Positions 42,355 to 51,558 of a stretch of DNA of 64,000 bases are shown piece by piece. The stretch spans positions 5,518 to 69,517 of the forward strand of contig NZ_JADMKT010000082.1 in assembly GCF_016786255.1 (NCBI RefSeq), in the 5' to 3' direction. Both the position numbers and the translations under genes were made by a program. The notes beneath the pieces were generated by a model. The model was given only the letters and a program-made list of their open reading frames with translations, ran no database searches and was not told the origin of the DNA. Within the stretch, counting starts at the first letter, position 1. The number at the start of each line of letters is the position of its first letter. The stretch is from Robertkochia sediminum (lineage in GTDB: Bacteria; Bacteroidota; Bacteroidia; Flavobacteriales; Flavobacteriaceae).

Positions 42355-42386
42355 TTGGCAGAAGGTCGATAAAATTCATAAATTTG
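42355..42386 (+). promoter_or_regulatory. Promoter of miaE
   Basis: TTG (42355-42357), 21-nt spacer, TAAATTTG (42379-42386), 23 nt before the ATG. No equally good match was seen on the opposite strand for the ebo operon. Confidence 0.6.
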
Positions 42387-42409
42387 TAGAATATTAAGAA
42401 AGAGGCAGC

Positions 42410-42991
42410 ATGTTAGGATTAAAACTTCCCACCGACCCGAGATGGGTGAATATCGTAGAGAAGAATATCGAAGAAATACTCACCGATCACGCCTGGTGTG
42501 AACAAAAAGCGACCAGTACGGCGATCTCTCTCATCGTTCAATTTCCCGAACACACCGAATTGGTCCAGGCCATGACTGCCCTGGTGAAGGAAGAAATAAG
42601 CCATTTCAAAATGGTGCATGACAAGATCCTTGAGCGTGGCTGGGTTCTGGGTCGTGATCGCAAAGATGAATATGTGAACAGGCTCATGCAGTTTTTCCCT
42701 AAAGGCGGAAGCCGAACCACTCACCTGGTCAACAAACTGCTCTATGCAGCGCTAATAGAAGCACGAAGTTGTGAACGTTTCCGGTTGTTATCAGAAGAGC
42801 TGCAAGACAAAGAGCTGGCCGAATTCTACAGAAAACTTATGGTAAGTGAAGCCAATCACTATACCATGTTCCTCAAATTTGCACGGGAGTACGGCAACAG
42901 GGAAGAAGTAGACAAAAAGTGGCAGGACCTGCTTACTTTCGAGGCAGAGATCATGAAAGACCTTGGCAAGAAAGAAACCATTCACGGTTAG
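42410..42991 (+). CDS. miaE: tRNA-(ms2io6A)-hydroxylase (MiaE-like)
   Basis: The 193-aa ferritin-like diiron protein resembles MiaE, which hydroxylates the isopentenyl group of ms2i6A at tRNA position 37. Diiron ligands are in VKEEISHFKMVH, EARSCERF and SEANHYTMF, at proper spacing on four helices. The segment PKGGSRTTHLVNKLLYAALIE is conserved in the family. The 4-nt overlap with the convergent ppx gene leaves no terminator between them. Confidence 0.92.
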   Translation: MLGLKLPTDPRWVNIVEKNIEEILTDHAWCEQKATSTAISLIVQFPEHTELVQAMTALVKEEISHFKMVHDKILERGWVLGRDRKDEYVNRLMQFFPKGGSRTTHLVNKLLYAALIEARSCERFRLLSEELQDKELAEFYRKLMVSEANHYTMFLKFAREYGNREEVDKKWQDLLTFEAEIMKDLGKKETIHG

Positions 42992-43893
42992 ACCAGGGTT
43001 TCCTGTCCCATTTCCTGATTGTACAGCAATTTTACGATCCCGTCAGAGAGGCCGATCTTGGGCACAATGATCTTTCGGGCCCCACTCCATTTACAGGAAT
43101 TAAGATAGATCCTGGTAGCAGGAATGATCACATCTGCCCGGTCCGGATTCAGTCCAAGCTCTGCTATACGTTGGTCATAAGTGAGTTCCTGAAGAAAATG
43201 GTACTGAGCATTCAGGTAAATATAAGACAACGGCGTTCCTGGTTTACGTCCGGACATCTTGAACAGCTTATTGATATTTCCCCCTGAGCCAATAATGATC
43301 ATATTCTTGTAGCCCCCGGTATGCTCGCGAACCCATTTTTCTACATTACCCCAATATGCATCAGGGATCATTTCGTTGAGTAACCTCACAGTACCTATGC
43401 GGAACGACCTGGAGGCTACGATCTCACCCTTGCTGAAAATGGTGAATTCGGTGCTTCCACCCCCTACATCCACATAGAGATAGTTCTTATCGCTGTCTAT
43501 GAGCTCGTGGAGGTCTGTAGAGGCTATAATGGCGGCCTCCTTCTTACCATCAATGATCTCAATGTCTATACCGGATGCCTCTTTGATCTTTTCGGTAACC
43601 TCGTGTCCGTTCGCGGCCTCCCGCATCGCTGAGGTAGCGCAGCCCATATATTTTTCAACCTGATGTACCTTCATTAAATGCCTGAAGGCGATCATGGTAT
43701 CGACCATTCTCGATATATTAGCATCAGAGATCTTGCCGGCTGTAAATACATCCTGTCCCAGCCTGACCGGAACACGTATCAAAGCACTTTTTTGAAACTG
43801 GGTCTCCCGGTCGGGAAACTCAATAACATTATTTACCAGCATTCTTACCGCATTAGACCCAATATCAATGGCTGCAAATTTTCTTAATTTCAC
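42988..43893 (-). CDS. Exopolyphosphatase / guanosine pentaphosphatase (Ppx/GppA family)
   Basis: The 301-aa ASKHA-fold phosphatase lacks the C-terminal HD extension of E. coli Ppx and GppA, as usual in Bacteroidota. The phosphate-1 motif AAIDIGSNAVRM and phosphate-2 motif YVDVGGGSTEFTIF are clear, followed by IIGSGGNINKL. It degrades polyphosphate or pppGpp; the neighbouring polyphosphate kinase favours polyphosphate. It is third in the sixA-ppk-ppx operon, 12 nt after ppk. Confidence 0.92.
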   Translation of the reverse strand: MKLRKFAAIDIGSNAVRMLVNNVIEFPDRETQFQKSALIRVPVRLGQDVFTAGKISDANISRMVDTMIAFRHLMKVHQVEKYMGCATSAMREAANGHEVTEKIKEASGIDIEIIDGKKEAAIIASTDLHELIDSDKNYLYVDVGGGSTEFTIFSKGEIVASRSFRIGTVRLLNEMIPDAYWGNVEKWVREHTGGYKNMIIIGSGGNINKLFKMSGRKPGTPLSYIYLNAQYHFLQELTYDQRIAELGLNPDRADVIIPATRIYLNSCKWSGARKIIVPKIGLSDGIVKLLYNQEMGQETLV

Positions 43894-43905
43894 GATCGCT
43901 CCGAA

Positions 43906-46002
43906 TTATAGATTTTTCTTCAAATAGTATTCGTAGGTAGCAAACTGCGAACGGATCGGGGTCTTTTTATTTTTCCGGTACGCATTATCCTGTTTCTCGG
44001 AGAATACCCTGGCCTTGACATTATCCTGCCAGCAAATATCAAAGGTTTCCAGGAGTTCTTTCTTAATATCCTCATCGTAGATCGGACATCCAACCTCTAC
44101 ACGGTAGTCCAGGTTTCTGGTCATCCAGTCGGCAGAAGAGATATACATTTTAGGATCTCCCCCATTTCCAAATATGAACAGGCGCGAGTGCTCCAGAAAA
44201 CGATCCACTACACTAATGGCTTCGATATTTTCACTCATGCCCGGTATACCGGGGATCAAACAGCAAACCCCGCGCACAATAAGCTGGACCTTTACTCCGG
44301 CTCTGCTGGCCTCATACAGCTTATCGACCATCTTATAAGAGGTGAAACTGTTCATTTTTATACGTATCCAGGCTTCCTTGCCATTTTTGGCATTTTCGAT
44401 CTCCTGCTTGATCAGCTTTCCAAAGATATTCTTGGTGTAATGAGGAGAGACTATAAGATGTTTATACTTATAAACCTTATAATTTACCTCAAAAAATCCG
44501 AACACCTTATTTACCTCCCGAAGCAAAGATTGATTGGCCGTAAAAAGCGTATAATCGGTGTACACCCTTGCAGTAGCTTCATTAAAGTTACCCGTACTTA
44601 TAAATCCATACCTCTTTAGTTCCCCATTTTCTACACGCTCTACCACGCAAACTTTACTGTGCACCTTGAGGCCCTGAATCCCGAAAATGAGCTTCACCCC
44701 TTCGGCCTGTAATTGTTCGGCGTACTTAATATTGGCTTCCTCATCAAAACGCGCCTGCAATTCGATCTGTACGGTGACTTCCTTTCCGTTCTTCACGGCA
44801 TTGACCAGGGCACTGGCCACCTGAGAATTCTTCGCCAACCTGTATACCGTGATCTTAATAGATTTCACAGAAGGATCTATGGCTGCCTCCCTGAGGAACT
44901 TCACCACATAAGAGAAAGTATGGTAGGGTGTGTATTGTAAATAGTCTTTCCTGGCAATAGAATCAAAGATGCTGTCTACCATGCTCAAGCCTTTAACCTG
45001 CAAAGGCGGAAATGTTTTGTAAAGCAGATCTGTTCGGCCCAGGCTGGGGAATTTCATATAGTCCTTTCGGTTGTGGTACCTACCTCCCGGGATCACACTA
45101 TCGGTTTCGTCTATCCCCATTTTCTGTTTGAGAAAACTCAGGGTATCCTTCGCTATGGTCTTATCGTACACAAAACGCACCGGCTCACTTATCCTTCTTC
45201 CTTTAACGCTGCTAGAGATCTTTTCAATAAAGCTCTTCGACAGGTCATTATCAATATCCAGTTCGGCATCCCTGGTGATCTTGATCATATGGGCCGAAAG
45301 CGAATCGTATTTAAAAATATTGAAGATACTGTCCATACAGTACCTGATGAGATCATCCAGGATCATGATGGTCTGCTTATCCCCTCTCGCCGGCAATACA
45401 ACGAATCGGTCTAAGTGTCTTGGGATCTCCACCAGGGCATACCGCACATCTTTTCCCGATCCCTTGATCAGCTTCCTGATACCCTTAACCTCTTTCTCCG
45501 TGCTGAGCTCCATCTTTACCGCCAGGTAGGCCGCATTGTCCTTCAGGGTAGGAAATTCAGTGATCTCGTTTAACATGATCACGGCCAGGGACGGACTAAT
45601 ACGTTCGTGGAAGAATTGCTTGATAAACGCTTCCTGATCTTCAGAGACACCCTTCTCATTGATCATGTAGATATGCTCCTTCTCCAATTCACTCTCGATC
45701 TTTTTGAGGATCTTGAGACTTTCTGCCTGCTGGTCGATCACGATCTTGGTAATCTCTTCCATAAGATCGGTCGCATTGGTTCCTCCGAGAACGCTTTTCC
45801 CGGTCTTTCCGGATAAGGCTATACGCTTAACCGTTGCATAGCGCACCTTGAAGAATTCGTCGAGGTTGTTAGAAAATATTCCAAGAAAACGAAGCCGCTC
45901 AATAAGAGGAACGCTTCGGTCTGCAGCCTCCTGCAAAACCCTGGCATTGAAGTGTAACCAACTTATTTCACGATTTACATACCTGTTTTGTACTTTATCC
46001 AT
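43906..46002 (-). CDS. ppk1: Polyphosphate kinase 1
   Basis: The 698-aa enzyme polymerises ATP gamma-phosphate into inorganic polyphosphate. It starts NREISWLHFNARVLQEA, the conserved N-terminus. The two histidine motifs of the phospholipase-D-like core are KVHSKVCVVE (autophosphorylated His) and FLEHSRLFIFGNG. The motif FISTGNFNEATARVYTDYTL is conserved. It begins immediately after the sixA stop codon (no gap). Confidence 0.96.
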   Translation of the reverse strand: MDKVQNRYVNREISWLHFNARVLQEAADRSVPLIERLRFLGIFSNNLDEFFKVRYATVKRIALSGKTGKSVLGGTNATDLMEEITKIVIDQQAESLKILKKIESELEKEHIYMINEKGVSEDQEAFIKQFFHERISPSLAVIMLNEITEFPTLKDNAAYLAVKMELSTEKEVKGIRKLIKGSGKDVRYALVEIPRHLDRFVVLPARGDKQTIMILDDLIRYCMDSIFNIFKYDSLSAHMIKITRDAELDIDNDLSKSFIEKISSSVKGRRISEPVRFVYDKTIAKDTLSFLKQKMGIDETDSVIPGGRYHNRKDYMKFPSLGRTDLLYKTFPPLQVKGLSMVDSIFDSIARKDYLQYTPYHTFSYVVKFLREAAIDPSVKSIKITVYRLAKNSQVASALVNAVKNGKEVTVQIELQARFDEEANIKYAEQLQAEGVKLIFGIQGLKVHSKVCVVERVENGELKRYGFISTGNFNEATARVYTDYTLFTANQSLLREVNKVFGFFEVNYKVYKYKHLIVSPHYTKNIFGKLIKQEIENAKNGKEAWIRIKMNSFTSYKMVDKLYEASRAGVKVQLIVRGVCCLIPGIPGMSENIEAISVVDRFLEHSRLFIFGNGGDPKMYISSADWMTRNLDYRVEVGCPIYDEDIKKELLETFDICWQDNVKARVFSEKQDNAYRKNKKTPIRSQFATYEYYLKKNL

Positions 46003-46494
46003 TTATCGAAGTAGCTTTGGAAAAATTTTTAATCGGGTTACCCCCTTTTCGATATCTGCCCAATGTTCGCATTCAAAATGAATATGAACAAGACCGGCCG
46101 TGGGCAAATTCTCTATTTTTTCACTACCAAAGATATTAGAAATTGATGTGAATGCATGATTATGTCCAAAAATCATGACATTTTCATAAGAATCATCCAA
46201 ATTTCGTATAAATGCTTCAACACTACCTCCGGAAAAATCATATAGCTCATCGGTGATCGTTAATCGCTCATATGGGATACCGAGTTGCCGCATGGCAATG
46301 ATACAGGTATGTAATGCCCGGTTTGCCGGACTCGAAAAGACTACCTCAGGCATTGGCATCTTGTCACTTACGAATTGTGCAACCCGAAATGCATCCTTTA
46401 CTCCCCGCTCTTGTAAGGGTCTATCCTGATCTTTGACATCGTTTTCCCACGAAGATTTTCCGTGACGCATAAGGGTAATTTTTCTATCTTGCAC
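46003..46494 (-). CDS. SixA-type phosphohistidine phosphatase
   Basis: The 163-aa histidine-phosphatase-superfamily protein has the RHG signature as LMRHGKSSWEN and a second catalytic His in MIFGHNHAFTS. Small members of this kind (SixA) remove phosphate from His-containing phosphotransfer proteins. Its place at the head of a polyphosphate operon (sixA-ppk-ppx, zero and 12 nt gaps) raises the alternative that it acts on phosphohistidine in that pathway. That is inference. Confidence 0.9.
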   Translation of the reverse strand: MQDRKITLMRHGKSSWENDVKDQDRPLQERGVKDAFRVAQFVSDKMPMPEVVFSSPANRALHTCIIAMRQLGIPYERLTITDELYDFSGGSVEAFIRNLDDSYENVMIFGHNHAFTSISNIFGSEKIENLPTAGLVHIHFECEHWADIEKGVTRLKIFPKLLR

Positions 46495-46740
46495 CGCTTT
46501 AATAATTAATGGTTTAACTATAAAGTTAGGTGGTTTATGAACGATAAAAAATACATTTAGTCAAAATTATTGTGAGAAAAACCTGTAATCTTCTTACATT
46601 TATCGCGAAAACAACTTTCCCCGAAAAATACTTTTAGATAACGATCGCCCAAATCTTATCTACCTTCGCGAATTTCCAATGAAGAGGAGCACCTATTGCG
46701 CTTACTTGCTAATGCGTGGTACCAAATTTTATGCGTGCGT

Positions 46741-49700
46741 ATGATGAGAAAACTACTACTACTATTCTTTTTATCGAGTTTAACGTTTCCTGCCTTTGCT
46801 CAGGACATCATCTTTGATGGTCATAACTGTAAACCGGGAGGTGGTTCCGAATGGGGAATGCCCGATTATGCAGACAGTGACACCGATGGCGATGGTTATG
46901 GCGACCGAGATACTCCTACAGGCACGGCCGATGTGCTTAATCTGTGGTACAGACAAAGCCCTGAACATTTTCTTTTGGCCTTTGAGCGCAGAAAGACAGG
47001 GAACTCCTATTTCGCATTTTATCTGAATACCGATTGCGATACCTCGACCGGAGACCCTTCGATGAACGGAGCCGATATGGCCCTGTATTTTGACATCAGG
47101 CCGGGAATCAACGCAAAGATCACCAACAATACTATTTACAGATGGAATAATGTGGAATACATAGATTCGGGAAAATCCTTTGAGGCCAAGGTTGGTATGG
47201 AATCCTGCGATGGTGCCATAGGAAACTTCTTCGAATTTCGCATTCCTGTTGCCGATATCTTTGAGGTTTGCGGCGGTACCAATGCATGTCACAACATTAC
47301 CCTCAACCAGGCGGCTTCGCTTGCAGGAGGTTCACCTAATTCTAAAGACAAGGATGTCTTTGCCTTTGAAATCGGATTTGGGATCAATTCTGATCCGAAA
47401 GCCATGATCGAAGCTCCCGAAACGATTTGTAAGGGAGATGAATTTATCCTTGACGGAAGTGCTTCTACTGCTTTCAATTCTGATCTATACACTGCAGCGA
47501 ATGCTCCCGACTTTATGGACAGCATAGTAGCGTATGAATGGGACCTGGATTTTGACGGACAAAATTTTGAGACCGATCTTACCGGAGCCTCTCCTGCGGT
47601 TAGCTTTGACCAACCGGGAAAGCATATTATCGCTTTAAAGGTTACCGATGCCTACGGATGCTCGCATTGGGTTACGCACGAGGTGTTCGTAAACAACACT
47701 CCCCAGGCGGCGTTCGAGTACGAGGCTATCGACGATTGCGGACAATATATCGCATTTGACGCTTCTCACAGCGAGGCTTCTTCAAACAACTACGGCATTA
47801 CCGAATATGAATGGGACTTTAATTTCGATGGCACTTTCCAGGCCGATGCCAATAGTGAAAAAACCAGTTGGAATTACGAGGCCTGTGGCACCTATACCGT
47901 TGCCCTTAGGGTCACAGATAACAGTGATTCATGCAACAGCCATATGGTCGTGCAAACCCTGGAAGTTACAGACGACCAAGCTCCCGAATTCACAGTGCCT
48001 GCAGATATCGAGATTGCTATTGATCAGGATCCACAGGACCTTCGCATTACCGGCGAAGTTACCGATGCTACCGACAACTGTGAGGTAGCTAATGTTAACT
48101 TTAATGACGAGGTGACGACCGATGCATGTGGTGCAGGAGAGATCAGCAGAACGTGGACCGTCACCGACCGCTGCGGAAACGAAACCGTAAAGATCCAGAA
48201 GATCAGCGTTAGTGCAGATGAGATGGAATATACAGTAACCGCACCCGAAGACATGGTCTTTTCATGTGGCAACGATTACATTCCGTGTATCGACTTTGAA
48301 GGTGTTGAGAATGTGACCAGTTTTACCCATGCAGGACGAATGATCACCATTACCGCCGGTTCTTCAAAAGGAAGCAGAACGCCTAATTTATTCGACTCAT
48401 CTACCCCTGTATCTTCCGATAGAGACCTGGGAACCCCAAATGAAGATTTTGGAGGACCCGGAGTAGGCGCTGAGGGCGGGGCTAACAGTGCGTACGTCAA
48501 CTTTATTCCGCAAAAAAATATTCTCATCGTTCAGAATCCGCGCGAAAGTGAACCCAATGACAATAACGAAAAAGGGACCTTTCTCCAGTTTGACCTGAGC
48601 GACTTTAACGGAGTTACCCTTCAGGGGATCACCGTGATGGACAAAGAGAACAATCAAAAGAATAAGAAGGTAGAACTTCTTGGCCAGAGTGGTAACCTCA
48701 TTGGATCTGTAGAGATCCCGACAGTTGGAGATAACGGAATTACCACCCTGGACCTTAGCGCATTCGAAGACGTATACACCCTTAGAGTGATCCTCGACGG
48801 ATCGGGAGCAGTGGCTTCTCTGTGCTTTAAAAATGACAACTTCGATACCGGCATGGCTACGGTAAGTGATGCCTGCATGCCGTCACCCGGTGTTTGGTAC
48901 GAAGACGCAGTAACCGCCAACGAGTGTGGGATAACTCAGATCATCCGTACCTGGAAAACCACCGACAGGGCAGGAAACATCTATTCAGATGAACAGGTAA
49001 TTACCTTTATGGATGAAGTAGCTCCTGAATTCAGCGAGCCCCTTCCGGAAGACAACCTGGAGGTATCTTGTAACGAGATCCCTGAGGTAGCCAACCTGAC
49101 AGCAACAGACAATTGCGATCCCGAGGTTACCGTGGTATTCGAAGAGACCTTAAGCGGGATGGACGACGATTGTGCTTCTGAATACACCATCGTTCGCAGC
49201 TGGACCGCTACCGATTGCTCTGGAAACAGCGCATCGTACACACAGACCATTACCGTAGTAGACGAGACCGCTCCGGCGTTTAATGAAACTGAATTACCGC
49301 AAAGCACCGAGGTTAGTTGTGATACCATTCCCGAAGCCGCCGTGCTTACGGCTTATGATATTTGTGATGGCGATGTGGCGGTGATCTTCGAAGAGACCAC
49401 AGAGCATAACAACGACTGCGGTACGGAAGCCACCATCACAAGAACATGGACCGCTACCGACTGTGCAGGAAATACCGAACAACATACTCAGATCATCACG
49501 GTGATCGACGAGACCGCTCCTTCCTTTGTTGAGAGACTGCCTGCCAACACTACCTTAAGCTGTGAGGCTATTACAGATGCTCCTGTACTTACAGCAAAAG
49601 ACAACTGTGACACACAGGTAGAAGTGGTATTTACTGAGACCATAGACAATGCTAATGATTGCGGTACCACCGGAACCATTGTAAGAACATGGACCGCTAC

Positions 49701-51540
49701 CGACTGTGCAGGAAACACCGCCACACATACGCAAACCATTACAGTTACCGATGAGGTGGCTCCTACATTCAATGAATCCCTGCCTGCCAATACAACGGTA
49801 ACTTGCGAGGATCTTCCCGATGCCTTGACGCTTACCGCCACAGATAACTGCGATACCGAAGTAGAAGTAGTATTCAAGGAGGAAATAAAAGAGACCAATG
49901 ACTGCGGAATGGCTATCGAGATCCACAGAATCTGGACCGCCACCGATTGTGCCGGAAACAAGGTTACACATTGCCAGGTGATCACGATCATCGATGAGAC
50001 CGCACCTGAGTTCGACCAGGCATTACCGGGAGACATTACCCTGGACTGTGACACCCTGGAAGACGCTCCGGTGATCACAGCTACCGACAGCTGCGACGGA
50101 GCAATTGAAGTAGCCTTTACCGAAGAGGTTACGGCAACCAACGATTGCGGTATTGCCAGTGAGATCGTGAGGACATGGACGGCTACCGATTGTGCCGGCA
50201 ACACCGCCACACACCAACAGACCATAAAGATCATTGACACCACCGCACCGGTATTCAGCGAAACACTGCCTGAGAAGATCACCCAGGATTGTCAGGGAGC
50301 TTCAGTTGCGCCTGTACTTGCTGCTTCTGATGCCTGTGACGGTTCGGTTCAAGTGATCTACAATGAAACCATCAGTGAAACCAACAGCTGCGGGATCGCC
50401 TCTGTGATCACCAGAACGTGGACGGCAACCGATTGCGCCGGTAACACTGCTACCCAAACCCAGGTGGTTACGATCACTGACACTACGGCTCCTGAATTTT
50501 CCGGAAACCTGCCCGCAGATGTCACCGTACAATGTGGGGTGGCGCTGCCTGACACCACCACGCTAACCGCCACCGATAATTGCGACACAGCTGTATCGGT
50601 AACCATGAGCGAGGAAACGGTAGAGGGAAGTTGTGCCAATGAGCAGCAGATCATCAGAACCTGGACGGCAACCGACTGTGCCGGTAATACCAACACCCAT
50701 ACCCAGGTGATCACGATCGAAGATAATGAAGCTCCTATACTGGTAAGCGACCTGGATACCGAGGTCTCTGTAACCTGCGGGGAGATCCCTGAAGTTCCGG
50801 AACTCGAATTCGAAGACGCATGTGGAACTATTACTGAGGTTACTTTAGAAGTTAAAGACGATTACAGCACCCCTACTGAAGATTATATGATCACCAGGGA
50901 GTGGACAGTAACCGATGCGTGTGGTAACACCGCTGTTTTCTACCAGGATATATTTGTAATGGTAGAAACCGAAAAAACAATCCTGGATCCTATCACACGA
51001 TGTGCAGATGAACCGGAGGTTGATCTTAACGAATTCTTACCACCTAATGTTCAAGGCACAGGGGTTTGGGAAACCATATACGGGTCATACACTCCGGACA
51101 ATGGTATTTTTGACCCATTCATTGCCAATACCGGAAACTTCCTCCTCAATTACGTGATCACTGAGGGTGATTGCCCGGTGATCTACGAGATCGAGGTCGA
51201 GATCACAGATGATTGTGAAGTACTTCCATGTACCTCAGAAGACGATATTATGATCTCTATGGCGGTAACTCCGAATGGAGACGGACACAACGATTACTTC
51301 ACGGTAAGTGGTATTAATGAAGCTTGTGGATTCCGCATCAAGGTGATCATCGTAAACCGCGATGGCGCGCTGGTATATTCTTCTGACAATTACCAGAACG
51401 ACTGGGCAGGAGTTGCTTCGGCGAATTCGGTAGGAGGCGCAGGACAGCTCCCTGCAGGAACGTATTATTACGTAGTGACCCTTGTTGACAGCGGCATTGA
51501 TCCGATCGAAGGTTATTTCTATTTAGGTACCGGCTCCTAA
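46741..51540 (+). CDS. Giant T9SS-secreted HYR-repeat protein with type B sorting domain
   Basis: A 1599-aa secreted protein from ATG 46741 (signal peptide MMRKLLLLFFLSSLTFPAFAQ); the open frame extends back to a TTG at 46696 that lacks a signal. Order: an N-terminal domain with the Asp-rich DSDTDGDGYGDRD; two PKD-like domains (about 235-430) with YEWDLDFDGQ and YEWDFNFDGT; one HYR domain; a beta-sandwich-like insertion (about 510-690); eight Cys-containing HYR-like repeats of about 81 aa; and a C-terminal gliding-motility-associated (type B) T9SS domain with MAVTPNGDGHNDYF. It is likely exported by T9SS and attached to the surface as an adhesin. PorP/SprF and OmpA genes follow. Confidence 0.9.
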   Translation: MMRKLLLLFFLSSLTFPAFAQDIIFDGHNCKPGGGSEWGMPDYADSDTDGDGYGDRDTPTGTADVLNLWYRQSPEHFLLAFERRKTGNSYFAFYLNTDCDTSTGDPSMNGADMALYFDIRPGINAKITNNTIYRWNNVEYIDSGKSFEAKVGMESCDGAIGNFFEFRIPVADIFEVCGGTNACHNITLNQAASLAGGSPNSKDKDVFAFEIGFGINSDPKAMIEAPETICKGDEFILDGSASTAFNSDLYTAANAPDFMDSIVAYEWDLDFDGQNFETDLTGASPAVSFDQPGKHIIALKVTDAYGCSHWVTHEVFVNNTPQAAFEYEAIDDCGQYIAFDASHSEASSNNYGITEYEWDFNFDGTFQADANSEKTSWNYEACGTYTVALRVTDNSDSCNSHMVVQTLEVTDDQAPEFTVPADIEIAIDQDPQDLRITGEVTDATDNCEVANVNFNDEVTTDACGAGEISRTWTVTDRCGNETVKIQKISVSADEMEYTVTAPEDMVFSCGNDYIPCIDFEGVENVTSFTHAGRMITITAGSSKGSRTPNLFDSSTPVSSDRDLGTPNEDFGGPGVGAEGGANSAYVNFIPQKNILIVQNPRESEPNDNNEKGTFLQFDLSDFNGVTLQGITVMDKENNQKNKKVELLGQSGNLIGSVEIPTVGDNGITTLDLSAFEDVYTLRVILDGSGAVASLCFKNDNFDTGMATVSDACMPSPGVWYEDAVTANECGITQIIRTWKTTDRAGNIYSDEQVITFMDEVAPEFSEPLPEDNLEVSCNEIPEVANLTATDNCDPEVTVVFEETLSGMDDDCASEYTIVRSWTATDCSGNSASYTQTITVVDETAPAFNETELPQSTEVSCDTIPEAAVLTAYDICDGDVAVIFEETTEHNNDCGTEATITRTWTATDCAGNTEQHTQIITVIDETAPSFVERLPANTTLSCEAITDAPVLTAKDNCDTQVEVVFTETIDNANDCGTTGTIVRTWTATDCAGNTATHTQTITVTDEVAPTFNESLPANTTVTCEDLPDALTLTATDNCDTEVEVVFKEEIKETNDCGMAIEIHRIWTATDCAGNKVTHCQVITIIDETAPEFDQALPGDITLDCDTLEDAPVITATDSCDGAIEVAFTEEVTATNDCGIASEIVRTWTATDCAGNTATHQQTIKIIDTTAPVFSETLPEKITQDCQGASVAPVLAASDACDGSVQVIYNETISETNSCGIASVITRTWTATDCAGNTATQTQVVTITDTTAPEFSGNLPADVTVQCGVALPDTTTLTATDNCDTAVSVTMSEETVEGSCANEQQIIRTWTATDCAGNTNTHTQVITIEDNEAPILVSDLDTEVSVTCGEIPEVPELEFEDACGTITEVTLEVKDDYSTPTEDYMITREWTVTDACGNTAVFYQDIFVMVETEKTILDPITRCADEPEVDLNEFLPPNVQGTGVWETIYGSYTPDNGIFDPFIANTGNFLLNYVITEGDCPVIYEIEVEITDDCEVLPCTSEDDIMISMAVTPNGDGHNDYFTVSGINEACGFRIKVIIVNRDGALVYSSDNYQNDWAGVASANSVGGAGQLPAGTYYYVVTLVDSGIDPIEGYFYLGTGS
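49012..50966 (+). repeat. Eight tandem HYR-like coding repeats, about 244 bp each
   Basis: Each unit starts D-E/T-x-A-P and contains LTATDNCD-like and RTWTATDCAGNT-like segments, about 81 codons. Units two to seven are the closest; the DNA coding RTWTATDCAGN is nearly identical (agaacatggaccgctaccga) at 49440 and 49680. Two to four Cys per repeat could form disulphides. High identity between units makes the number likely to vary between strains. Confidence 0.9.
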
Positions 51541-51558
51541 CCATAAATTTTTTACCCT

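Noticed and set aside
46696-46740. TTG start 45 nt upstream for the giant repeat protein
   Set aside because: It would place 15 residues ahead of a clear signal peptide; ATG 46741 is the natural start.
49488-50282. 264-aa minus-strand open frame
   Set aside because: It is the mirror of the HYR repeats (repeating AVSVAVHV-type pattern) and arises from the repeat codons.
49012-50966. Repeat array considered as a CRISPR
   Set aside because: Units are 244 bp, in frame and protein-coding; no short repeats with unique spacers were seen in the window.
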